From contig CAYYOW010000009.1 in NCBI GenBank assembly GCA_964473395.1, positions 1 through 42,184 of the forward strand: DNA of 42,184 nt, written 5' to 3'. How positions within the stretch are numbered: position 1 is the stretch's first letter; each line of letters begins with the position of its first letter. Shown here piece after piece: positions 32,278 through 39,940 of the stretch. The translations under genes and the position numbers were made by a program. The notes beneath the pieces were generated by a model, which saw only the letters and a list, made by a program, of their open reading frames with translations, was not told the origin of the DNA and searched no databases. Source of the DNA: Sulfidibacterium sp964473395 (GTDB taxonomy: Bacteria; Bacteroidota; Bacteroidia; Bacteroidales; F082).

Positions 32278-32838
32278 TTATCTTACCTTTTTTCTCAGTC
32301 TGAACCAGTGTGCCACGCGCCAGATAAAACCAAACAGCAACAAAAAGAAAGCAAAAAAGATAAGCAGCCATTTCACGAAGGTCATCACACCGGCAATACT
32401 CACAATCTTTTCATTCATGTGAGGAAAAGACAGGATACTTACGCGTAACAAAATATTTTCAGTATAATCGAACAGTACTGCAACAAAAGGGATAAAAATC
32501 ATGTTTTCGAGGCTTGTTCTTTTGAAAACCAGATACAACAAGCTGGCCAGCAAAGTAGAGTAAACAAGCGGATAAACCATATCGACCCACTGAAGCTGCA
32601 AATACATCTCGCGGCCCTGGGTACCGTAATGCTGAAACATATTATGCAGCTGTGTAAAAGTGTAAAACATTTGTACATCCGGAATATTCATCCCACCCGA
32701 AACGGCTCCGATCTTATCCACACTAAACGGGAAAAGTCCGTGAAAAGCATACATGAACAAAACTTGCAGCGCAACAACCAGCAGTAGCCATCCGGTACGT
32801 GAGGTACGGGACAAATACAAAATCATTCGTTTTTTCAT
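32278..32838 (-). CDS. four-helix membrane protein of unknown function
   Basis: From the ATG at 32838 it is 186 residues. The longer frame to 32904 adds a stretch without membrane-protein character. It has four predicted membrane helices (WLLLVVALQVLFMYAFHGLF, YPLVYSTLLASLLYLVF, FIPFVAVLFDYTENILL, and the C-terminal VKWLLIFFAFFLLLFGFIW) with a basic C-terminus. An Asp-Tyr-Thr-Glu-Asn in helix 3 could be functional. Related small membrane proteins are widespread, with no assigned role. It lies between the convergent lipoprotein and the divergent MFS gene. Confidence 0.75.
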   Translation of the reverse strand: MKKRMILYLSRTSRTGWLLLVVALQVLFMYAFHGLFPFSVDKIGAVSGGMNIPDVQMFYTFTQLHNMFQHYGTQGREMYLQLQWVDMVYPLVYSTLLASLLYLVFKRTSLENMIFIPFVAVLFDYTENILLRVSILSFPHMNEKIVSIAGVMTFVKWLLIFFAFFLLLFGFIWRVAHWFRLRKKVR

Positions 32839-32967
32839 GGAAGTCTGTTTTGGTTTTGCAGATGCTGGGGCTAAGATAAAGAAATATTTCCGAATGGAAA
32901 CCATGATAGCAGTAATACAATAGTTATCATTATGTTATATCCAAAAACAGATAATCGTAAAAATCCC

Positions 32968-32975
32968 TAATTTCG
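32968..32975 (+). promoter_or_regulatory. possible -7 box of the MFS gene
   Basis: TAATTTCG, one mismatch from TAnnTTTG, lies eight bases before the ATG at 32983, so a nearly leaderless transcript would be needed. Low confidence. Confidence 0.25.
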
Positions 32976-32982
32976 CCAAACG

Positions 32983-34221
32983 ATGCAAAAGATTGAAAAG
33001 AACGGTCAATATTACAAGTTTGCCGCTTATGGTTTTCTGAAGAATCTACGGTTCTACGAAGCGTTTCTCATCCTCTTTTTTCTTGAAAAAGGCATCGACT
33101 ATATAAAAATCGGGTTGTTATATTCCGTTCGCGAGATAACCATCATGCTGTTTGAAATCCCCAGTGGACTTGTTGCCGATGTCCTCGGACGAAAAAAAAC
33201 ACTTATGGCCTCTTTTTTTGTTTATATCCTCTCCTTTACAACATTCTATTTCTCAAATCATTTCGGCCTCATGCTCCTTGCCATGGTGCTGTTTGCCCTC
33301 GCCGATGCCTTCCGCTCAGGCGTTCACAAAGCCATGATTTTCCAGTATCTGACACGCCAGGGAAAAGCCGGGCAAAAAACTGATTATTACGGACATACGC
33401 GTTCCTGGTCACAAACAGGTTCGTCCATAGCCTCACTCGTCGCGGGAACCATGGTATTTTATTACGGTAGCTACCGGATAATCTTTGCCATTTCGGCGAT
33501 TCCCTATTTTCTTGATATGTTACTTATCTGGAGCTATCCAGGCTATCTCGATGGTGAATTTAGCACAAAAAACAAGAAAAGCATCCGGAAAAAGCTCACC
33601 GAAGTATGGAAAACTATCGTAATAAGTCTCAAAGAATTCAGCCTGCTACACATTCTCACCAGCCTTTCGCTTCACACCGGCTACTACAAAGCCGTTAAAG
33701 ATTACATACAGCCCGTCATGGTAAGCCTTGCTATCACCCTGCCCTGGTTACCACTCCTGCGCGAAAAGCAAAAAAGCGCACTCGTGGTTGGCCTCATCTA
33801 CTTTTTTCTATACCTGCTCACAGCGCAGACTTCCCGCTCCTCCGGCAGGTTTTTGAAAAAGTTTGCCCATTTCAGCCGCCCCATGAACCTGACTATGGTC
33901 GCCGGCATAATGCTGGGACTTGCCGCTGGTATTTTCTACCTACTACATTGGTACGCACTGTCCATTCTCGGTTTCGTACTAATAATGCTCATCGAGAATC
34001 TCCGGAAACCCATTGGCATTGCCTTTGTTACCGACAAGTCCAACGACAAAGCCGCCGCATCGGTACTCTCCATCCAGTCGCAGGCACAGGCATTTTTTGC
34101 CGCCATCCTGGCCTTTGTCATCGGCTGGGGAGCACAACTCGGCGGTCCGGGTACGGGTATTATCTTTGGCAGCAGCCTCCTTGTTTTGCTTCTTCCGTTT
34201 TCTCTCCTAAAAAAGGGATAA
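32983..34221 (+). CDS. major facilitator superfamily transporter
   Basis: This 412-residue protein has about 12 membrane helices. The loop between helices 2 and 3 is GLVADVLGRKKTLMASF, the MFS signature (G-x-x-x-D-x-x-G-R-K/R). The pattern IGLLYSVREITIMLFEIPSGLVADVLGRK is seen in bacterial drug/metabolite exporters of the MFS_1 group with an N-terminal YFLEKGIDYIKIG-type helix. The central cytoplasmic loop is long and charged (about residues 195-225). The substrate is unknown. It appears monocistronic. Confidence 0.85.
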   Translation: MQKIEKNGQYYKFAAYGFLKNLRFYEAFLILFFLEKGIDYIKIGLLYSVREITIMLFEIPSGLVADVLGRKKTLMASFFVYILSFTTFYFSNHFGLMLLAMVLFALADAFRSGVHKAMIFQYLTRQGKAGQKTDYYGHTRSWSQTGSSIASLVAGTMVFYYGSYRIIFAISAIPYFLDMLLIWSYPGYLDGEFSTKNKKSIRKKLTEVWKTIVISLKEFSLLHILTSLSLHTGYYKAVKDYIQPVMVSLAITLPWLPLLREKQKSALVVGLIYFFLYLLTAQTSRSSGRFLKKFAHFSRPMNLTMVAGIMLGLAAGIFYLLHWYALSILGFVLIMLIENLRKPIGIAFVTDKSNDKAAASVLSIQSQAQAFFAAILAFVIGWGAQLGGPGTGIIFGSSLLVLLLPFSLLKKG

Positions 34222-34340
34222 TCTTTCCACTCCGCTTTAAACATCTATGCATAAAGCTCTGAATCCAAATGTCACATATCATTTGTCTGCCCAAAAGCCA
34301 GGTTTTTTCCATTGTGGATATCTATCCGGGGAAAGCGAGA

Positions 34341-34374
34341 GAAAAAAGGCCCGTAACACATTAGTGTACGGGCC
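34341..34374 (-). terminator. rho-independent terminator of lpd
   Basis: On the minus strand GGCCCGTA (34374-34367) pairs with TACGGGCC (34355-34348), followed by six U. It sits 20 bases past the lpd stop. Confidence 0.85.
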
Positions 34375-34394
34375 ATTATCTTTTATTTCATTTT

Positions 34395-35786
34395 TTACAA
34401 ATGAATCACTTCACCATAAGCAGCAGCCACGGCTTCCATAATAGCTTCCGACATAGTAGGATGCGGGTGGATAGCATGGATGATTTCATGGCCTGTAGTC
34501 TCCAGCTTGCGGGCAACAACCACTTCGGCAATCATTTCTGTAACATTCTCGCCGATCATGTGACAGCCAAGCCATTCACCGTATTTGGCATCGAAAATAA
34601 CTTTTACAAAGCCCTCTTTTTTACCGGCGGCACTAGCTTTTCCGGAAGCTGAAAACGGGAATTTTCCAACTTTAATTTCATAACCGGCTTCTTTGGCAGC
34701 TTTTTCTGTCAGCCCTACGCTGGCCACTTCGGGGTTGGTGTAAGTACAGCCGGGGATATTACCATAATCTACAGGTTCGGCATCCAGCCCGGCAATTTTT
34801 TCCACACAGGTAATACCCTCATGTGAAGCGGTATGCGCCAACGCAGGCCCGTGAACAATGTCGCCAATAGCATAATATCCGGGAACATTTGTCTGGTAAA
34901 AATCATCCACAACCACTTTCCCTTTTTCTGTTTTTATACCGGTATCTTCCAAGCCGATTCCTTCCAGATTAGTAGAAATGCCAACAGCTGAGAGCACCAC
35001 ATCGGCCTCCATTTCCACCATGCCTTTTTTAGTTTTAATGCTGACTTTACAGATTTTTCCTGAAGTATCCACTTTCTCAACAGAGGAGTCCAGCATAATC
35101 TTCATTTTTGCTTTTTTGAAAGAACGTGCCAATTGCTTGCTCACCTCTTCATCTTCAAGCGGCACCACGTTGGGTAGAAACTCCACCAACGTAACCTGCA
35201 CACCGAGGCTGTTGAAAAAATAGGCAAACTCCGAGCCAATGGCCCCAGAACCTACTACCAACATACTTTTGGGCAACTTTTCCAGTGTTAGCGCTTGGCG
35301 ATAACCGATAATCTTTTTACCATCCTGAGGCAGGTTTGGCAGCTCTTTGGAATGTGCTCCGGTAGCAATAATAATATGGTCAGCTGTATAATTCTGTACT
35401 TTGCCTTCAGCATCCGTAACTTCAATGGCTTTGCCGGGTTTTATCTTACCGAAACCGGAAATTAGGTCGATTTTATTTTTTTTGAACAGATATTGCACCC
35501 CTTTGCTCATACCATCAGCCACGCCACGGCTGCGAGCCACCATCGCAGAGAGGTCGGGAGTGATTTCGCCGGCAATATTAACACCATAATCAGCAGCATG
35601 GCTGGCATAGTTGAAAACCTGAGCACTTTTGAGCAGGGCTTTGGTAGGGATACATCCCCAGTTCAGACAAATACCGCCAATTTCGGCTCTCTCAACAACA
35701 GCCACTTTTTTACCGAGCTGTGCAGCACGAATAGCAGCAACATAACCGCCCGGGCCACTTCCCAAAACTAAAATATCGTATTTCAT
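34395..35786 (-). CDS. lpdA: dihydrolipoyl dehydrogenase (E3)
   Basis: The 463 residues match the E3 flavoprotein family. There is an FAD GSGPGGYVAAI motif at 10-20, the redox pair Cys40-Leu-Asn-Trp-Gly-Cys45, a second Rossmann motif VVGSGAIGSEFAYFF, GYYAIGDIVHGPALAHTASHEG, and the catalytic HPHPTMSEA near the C-terminus. It reoxidises dihydrolipoamide of 2-oxoacid dehydrogenase or glycine cleavage complexes using NAD+. No E1/E2 or gcv genes are adjacent, so which complex it serves is open. A TATTTTTG -7 box lies 28 bases upstream and a terminator follows. Confidence 0.95.
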   Translation of the reverse strand: MKYDILVLGSGPGGYVAAIRAAQLGKKVAVVERAEIGGICLNWGCIPTKALLKSAQVFNYASHAADYGVNIAGEITPDLSAMVARSRGVADGMSKGVQYLFKKNKIDLISGFGKIKPGKAIEVTDAEGKVQNYTADHIIIATGAHSKELPNLPQDGKKIIGYRQALTLEKLPKSMLVVGSGAIGSEFAYFFNSLGVQVTLVEFLPNVVPLEDEEVSKQLARSFKKAKMKIMLDSSVEKVDTSGKICKVSIKTKKGMVEMEADVVLSAVGISTNLEGIGLEDTGIKTEKGKVVVDDFYQTNVPGYYAIGDIVHGPALAHTASHEGITCVEKIAGLDAEPVDYGNIPGCTYTNPEVASVGLTEKAAKEAGYEIKVGKFPFSASGKASAAGKKEGFVKVIFDAKYGEWLGCHMIGENVTEMIAEVVVARKLETTGHEIIHAIHPHPTMSEAIMEAVAAAYGEVIHL

Positions 35787-35813
35787 TTTTTGTACTGTTT
35801 ATATTTTGTGTTG

Positions 35814-35821
35814 CAAAAATA
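35814..35821 (-). promoter_or_regulatory. -7 box for lpd
   Basis: The minus strand reads TATTTTTG, matching TAnnTTTG, 28 bases before the lpd start codon. Confidence 0.45.
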
Positions 35822-36105
35822 CGATTTCAACCGCTTCAAAACCCGAAAGCCAAAGATTATTTTGTTTGATTCTAAATAGTGCTTCGTCAAAAGCAGGAAG
35901 TTTTCTTGCTGAAGCCAACTAAAACGGATGTGATAATTTGAAACAGATAGGTTATTTGGTTACAATTCCTTAGTGAACCTGTACGCTTTTCTGCACTAAA
36001 AATATCAGAGTAAGAGTAAATATACACACGTTGCAAGTATAAGATATGTGAAGGGAATAATTCATAAAGGAATATAAGCAATAGCAAAACATGAACACAA
36101 TTTCA

Positions 36106-36113
36106 TAGATTTG
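36106..36113 (+). promoter_or_regulatory. -7 box for the MEMO-family lipoprotein gene
   Basis: TAGATTTG matches TAnnTTTG, 14 bases ahead of the ATG at 36128. The leader is short and A-rich, as elsewhere in the window. Confidence 0.5.
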
Positions 36114-36127
36114 TAAAAAATTTAAAC

Positions 36128-37222
36128 ATGAAAAAACCAATACTCTTTTTATTGTCTGTTATTTTGATTTTTGCAACCTTAGATTCCTGTAAAAATATGA
36201 CACACCGGACTAAAATCCGTTCGCACCTTGTGGATACAGTCGGCTTTGCGCAGTATGACTGGCAACTGGACAGTATCATGAGCCGGATAAAAAAATACCA
36301 GGGCGACCAACTGAAGAGCAGTACTCAATATTTAGTCAACAAAACCACTAAGGCAGTGCTTTGTCCCCATGATGATTACTCCTATGTGGGTTACCTCTAC
36401 CCGGCTACACTGGAGCAGGTTAAAGCCAAAACTGTTATCATTTTCGGTGTGGCACACAAAGCCAAAAAGTTACATTTGGAAAATCAGATTATCTTCGACT
36501 CTTATGATTATTGGAAAGGGCCTTTCGGCAACGTGAAAGTTTCCAACCTGCGGGAAAAGATTATGGAAAACCTGCCCAAAGGTCTTTACCAGGTGAACGA
36601 TTCGATGCAAGCCATGGAACATTCGGTGGAGGCTATGATTCCATGGTTGCAATATTTCAACCCCAAGGTGCAGATCATCTCTATTCTGGTGCCCTACATG
36701 TCGTTCGACCGCATGAAAACCATAGCCAAACCGCTTGCTGAAGCCATTAAAAAAGCCACTGCCTCGGAGAACATGAATTGGGGTAAAGATTATGCCTTTA
36801 TCCTTTCCAGCGATGCAGTACACTATGGCGACGTAGGCTGGGGTGGAAAAAACTATGCCTTTTTTGGAACAGTATGCACCAGTTACGCACATACCAAAGG
36901 CCAGGAGCTGGAAGTTATGCACACCATCAGTGGTTACATTACCGAAGGCAAGACTCATAAATTTTGCGACCTAACCGTAGAGAAAAACGACTATCATAAA
37001 TACAAATGGACCTGGTGCGGGCGCTATTCTGTTCCATTGGGATTACTCACCATCAATAAGTTAAGCGAGATGCTCTACAACGAGCCATTGCACGGGCAAG
37101 TTATCGGCTATTCCACCAGCATTGAACGGGCACCTATTCCAGTGAGCGATTTACACATGGGCGTCACCGCACCGGCAGATGACCATCACTGGGTTGGTTA
37201 TGCTGCCATCAAATATTATTAA
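36128..37222 (+). CDS. MEMO-family protein with lipoprotein signal (AmmeMemoRadiSam system protein B-like)
   Basis: The 364 residues comprise an SPII signal (Cys21 in LDSC) and a MEMO1-like domain. His residues fitting the MEMO pocket appear in VLCPHDDYSYVG, IIFGVAHKAKK and MEHSVEAMIPWLQYF, followed by SSDAVHYGDVGWGG and a Cys in WTWCGRYSVPLG. Bacterial MEMO proteins are usually short, cytosolic and next to AMMECR1/radical-SAM genes. This one is longer, appears to be exported and lipid-anchored, and has neither partner nearby. MEMO domains resemble class III dioxygenases and can bind metal through the His set. The true activity is unknown. Its 3' end overlaps, or lies very close to, the HD gene. 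Confidence 0.82.
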   Translation: MKKPILFLLSVILIFATLDSCKNMTHRTKIRSHLVDTVGFAQYDWQLDSIMSRIKKYQGDQLKSSTQYLVNKTTKAVLCPHDDYSYVGYLYPATLEQVKAKTVIIFGVAHKAKKLHLENQIIFDSYDYWKGPFGNVKVSNLREKIMENLPKGLYQVNDSMQAMEHSVEAMIPWLQYFNPKVQIISILVPYMSFDRMKTIAKPLAEAIKKATASENMNWGKDYAFILSSDAVHYGDVGWGGKNYAFFGTVCTSYAHTKGQELEVMHTISGYITEGKTHKFCDLTVEKNDYHKYKWTWCGRYSVPLGLLTINKLSEMLYNEPLHGQVIGYSTSIERAPIPVSDLHMGVTAPADDHHWVGYAAIKYY

Positions 37223-37229
37223 CCGGCTT

Positions 37230-37880
37230 GTGAACCCTCGAGAAGAAAAAATAATTGCACAAACGGTGGCTTTTGTAAAAAAGGAGCTCTCGGATGCAGA
37301 AAGTGGTCACGACTGGTGGCATATTTTCCGTGTTTGGAAATTGGCTGTGCATATAGCTGAAAAGGAAAAAGCCGATCTTTTTGTAATCAACCTTGGGGCA
37401 TTACTGCACGACATTGCCGATGCCAAATTCCATAATGGCGATGAGACCGTTGGCCCCCAAAAAGCGGAAAATTTTCTACAATCGTTAAGTCTGCCGGAAG
37501 AGATCATCAGCAAAATATTGAATATTATCCGTTTTGTCTCTTTTAAAAACCACGATGAAAAGCCGACTGACAATTCTCTGGCACTGCAGATTGTGCAGGA
37601 TGCCGACCGGCTGGATGCCATTGGTGCTATAGGTATTGCCCGTGCTTTCAGCTACGGCGGATTTAAAAACCGGGAAATGTACAACCCCGATATCCCATAC
37701 AAACAAGGAATGAGCAGCGCCGAGTACAAAAAGTCAAAGTCCACTACCATAAACCATTTCTACGAAAAATTACTACTGCTAAAAGAGATGATGCACACCA
37801 AAACCGGAAAACATCTGGCGGCAGAACGACACCGGTTTATGGAACAATTTCTTAAAGAGTTTTACGCGGAATGGGGTTGA
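37230..37880 (+). CDS. HD-domain phosphohydrolase
   Basis: The HD motif set is present: GHDWWHIFRVWKLAVHIA (first His), ALLHDIADAKF (His-Asp), and a late VQDADRLDAIGAIGIARAFSYGG typical of the YpgQ/YedJ-like HD branch, which includes small nucleotide pyrophosphohydrolases. Three starts are possible: ATG 37179, ATG 37200 (both overlap the MEMO gene) and GTG 37230, seven bases after its stop. I chose GTG because the residues before it do not look like the family, though a coupled ATG at 37200 cannot be excluded. The product is about 216 residues. The MEMO gene directly upstream suggests cotranscription. The substrate is unknown. Confidence 0.85.
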   Translation: MNPREEKIIAQTVAFVKKELSDAESGHDWWHIFRVWKLAVHIAEKEKADLFVINLGALLHDIADAKFHNGDETVGPQKAENFLQSLSLPEEIISKILNIIRFVSFKNHDEKPTDNSLALQIVQDADRLDAIGAIGIARAFSYGGFKNREMYNPDIPYKQGMSSAEYKKSKSTTINHFYEKLLLLKEMMHTKTGKHLAAERHRFMEQFLKEFYAEWG

Positions 37881-37930
37881 TGTTGCCTCGGAACCTGATT
37901 TTGATCAGGCAATGTCAGACAAAAGTTAAT

Positions 37931-39703
37931 TCACTCCCTTAATTGTAAAGTATCTTCCGGACATTGCGTTACACAAGCATTGCAGGCAAAACATTCCGAC
38001 TGATGCTTTATTCTTATATTTTTGTTTTCAACAATATCGAATACCCCTTTGGGGCAGACCATTAAACAAATCCGGCAATTAGTACATCTGTTGATGTCTT
38101 GCTGAATAATTCCTTCATTTTGTTTCTCTGCTGAAAAAATATGCCCGAAAGATCTCATCCCAAGTCTTCTCATTAACCATTCCGCCTCTGACGGATAACC
38201 GGCAACAATTCCTTTTAAATCGAAACCAAGCCACAGGTTAATTACTGTTGTACCAACCATGATTTTCCAATAGGAGAACAGAGGCATTTTTAAAATAAAA
38301 AATGAATATAATGCCATGAAAAGAACTTCTATTATTGAAAGTACGCCTGCTTTAAGCCAGCCGCTTTTCCCTGGAATAGCCGGGTAGCCAGCATAAAGGG
38401 CTAAGCCAGTAAGCCAGAAATAAATACTAACTGGCAAAACTAATTTGGGAGCTGCAAGCAGGAAAACAACAGCCACGACAAACCAAATGATGAAATTCAT
38501 TGAAAGTAACATTTCCAACCGGAAAGGAAGTGAGAAATCAGCTTTATTGTTCTCAAAAACGGAGTTATGGTCTTTGAGATACCCTGGAATATACCTGGAA
38601 TAAGCAGGTCCGAAAAATCCTTTTAGGCCTGTTTCTTTTTGCAAAAGCACAAGGTCAACTCCGGGAGCAGAAAATTGTGGGAGAATTATTTTGTTATGGT
38701 CAACTCTTTCATTTAACCGGCTTGTTTTAATGGCTGTGATGACAGAATGTGTATTCAGATCGCCACCTTCCGTAGCACACCATACATTGATACCATTTGT
38801 CGGGGCAACTAACAAAAACAGGTTTTCCTTTTCTAAGGATTTCTCCACGCGCCTGACCGTGAGATGAAAATTTGAAGTAAGTACTACCGGTGAGCTCCTG
38901 TCCGGATTTCCGATAATACGGAGGCCGGGTTCAACAGGGTTTGGGAACCATCGGCCGATATAATCCCAAACAGACTTAATCATTGAAAAATCTTCATCAG
39001 GCTGTTTTACAACAGGCAGATCAATCTTATCAAAACATGCATCTTTAGAGCTATTTGCAGATAACAGAACGAAGCTATCGAGAAATGAACGCTCTTCTTT
39101 AATAAGGAGAAAGCCTGATCGGGTAACTTCTTCCGACAGGCGAGTAAGAGGCTTTGTCCCGGTTTGGGCTATGATATAGGTTAAAATGGCCAAAGGCAGC
39201 CTAACAAAAAAGTGAGCCAGCCTCTTAAAGAGATTCTTCGGTTGAACTTCACCAGATATCACTAATTTCCCGTCTGGTTTTAACAACTTTTTTATTTGAA
39301 ACAAAGCCAATGCTCTTTCTTCAGAATAAAGCTCGCTGAAGACTAAAGTCGAAACAATTAAATCGAAACTGTTTTCAGGAAAAAGAGCATCTATTTCTAC
39401 AACACCAGCATTATAAATTGAAATTTTATCTTTAAACCCGCCTTTTTCAAATCGTTTTTGTGCCACTTCCAACATCCCTTCTGAAATATCAACCCCTTTT
39501 ACCTCGGCGCCTGCTTTTGCAACCTCTTCCATCAATAAGCCTGTTCCACACCCAATGTCCAGAACATTCATTCCGGGCTCTACGAATTCCCTCACTATCT
39601 GTTTCCTGATTTTTGCAGCGTGGCCGCCAGACAAGAAATTAATGCCCGTGTCATACCTTTCGGGACGACTTTCCAGTATTTTCATAAAAATATAAGAAAA
39701 CAT
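37931..39703 (-). CDS. CpaM-HgcAB-like triple fusion: SAM methyltransferase + corrinoid protein + ferredoxin
   Basis: This is one uninterrupted 590-residue frame. Residues about 8-215 are a class I methyltransferase (MNVLDIGCGTGLLMEE, GVDIS, FDLIVSTLVFSEL), with the C-terminal extension known for corrinoid-protein-associated methyltransferases (CpaM, name recalled from memory). Residues about 245-385 resemble HgcA: cap-helix motif Asn306-Val-Trp-Cys309-Ala, then HNKIILPQFSAPGVDLV and FFGPAYSR. Four membrane helices follow (about 401-495). Residues 535-590 are an HgcB-like ferredoxin with Cys540/543/546/550 and Cys571/574/577/581. In HgcA the Cys ligates cobalt of a corrinoid, and HgcB supplies electrons for methyl transfer. 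Differences from mercury methylators are ATEGG after the Cys instead of A(A/G)GK, and no Cys pair at the C-terminus. A start at Met7 (39685), coupled by ATGA to a small upstream ORF, is also possible. Confidence 0.88.
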   Translation of the reverse strand: MFSYIFMKILESRPERYDTGINFLSGGHAAKIRKQIVREFVEPGMNVLDIGCGTGLLMEEVAKAGAEVKGVDISEGMLEVAQKRFEKGGFKDKISIYNAGVVEIDALFPENSFDLIVSTLVFSELYSEERALALFQIKKLLKPDGKLVISGEVQPKNLFKRLAHFFVRLPLAILTYIIAQTGTKPLTRLSEEVTRSGFLLIKEERSFLDSFVLLSANSSKDACFDKIDLPVVKQPDEDFSMIKSVWDYIGRWFPNPVEPGLRIIGNPDRSSPVVLTSNFHLTVRRVEKSLEKENLFLLVAPTNGINVWCATEGGDLNTHSVITAIKTSRLNERVDHNKIILPQFSAPGVDLVLLQKETGLKGFFGPAYSRYIPGYLKDHNSVFENNKADFSLPFRLEMLLSMNFIIWFVVAVVFLLAAPKLVLPVSIYFWLTGLALYAGYPAIPGKSGWLKAGVLSIIEVLFMALYSFFILKMPLFSYWKIMVGTTVINLWLGFDLKGIVAGYPSEAEWLMRRLGMRSFGHIFSAEKQNEGIIQQDINRCTNCRICLMVCPKGVFDIVENKNIRIKHQSECFACNACVTQCPEDTLQLRE

Positions 39704-39873
39704 ATTTTCCGTCTTTTATCCCTATCTGAATTTATGCTCAATGGTTTAATCCTGAGATGTATAATGTTCTTGTCTGCCGGAGTTTCAATATTAGGTATAT
39801 TAGAATTTATCACTTTCAGGAAGCAACACATTTCATTTTGATACTCGTCTTCAAATTTAATACTTTCTGCCAA
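39682..39873 (-). CDS. possible 63-residue ORF upstream of the fusion gene
   Basis: A TTG at 39873 with an AGGAG sequence four bases ahead opens 63 codons. The stop (39684-39682) overlaps the ATG of Met7 of the fusion gene as ATGA. The product (acidic N-terminus with Glu-Met-Cys-Cys at residues 14-17, basic C-terminus) has no recognised family. The SD and the ATGA contact argue for translation, while the TTG start and the lack of a known relative argue against. It may be a leader ORF tuning expression of the fusion. Confidence 0.3.
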   Translation of the reverse strand: MAESIKFEDEYQNEMCCFLKVINSNIPNIETPADKNIIHLRIKPLSINSDRDKRRKICFLIFL

Positions 39874-39940
39874 AGAGCTCCTGTTTTTCTTGTCTTTTCC
39901 TTAAATTTTTCGTACTATTGCCTGACTAACAAGTAAACCC

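Larger units (their letters stand above)
35787..36127. other. intergenic region between lpd and the MEMO gene
   Basis: The 341 bases contain a -7 box at each end for the divergent genes. In between I see nothing beyond short AT-rich stretches. The open frame on the minus strand (35887-36087) has no coding features and is not supported. Confidence 0.5.

Noticed and set aside
35887..36087. 66-codon minus-strand ORF between lpd and the MEMO gene
   Set aside because: It is rich in Leu, Ile and Ser with no start-site support or recognisable motif, and it lies in a region holding the two divergent promoters.
37931..39703. The fusion as a CODH/ACS corrinoid iron-sulfur protein subunit (CdhD/AcsD)
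   Set aside because: The Trp-Cys-Ala cap motif, the membrane helices and the HgcB-like tail fit HgcA, and no acs/cdh genes are nearby.
39620..39841. Plus-strand ORF over the start of the fusion gene
   Set aside because: It is antisense to the methyltransferase N-terminus, has no ribosome-binding site, and lies in front of comEC without coupling.
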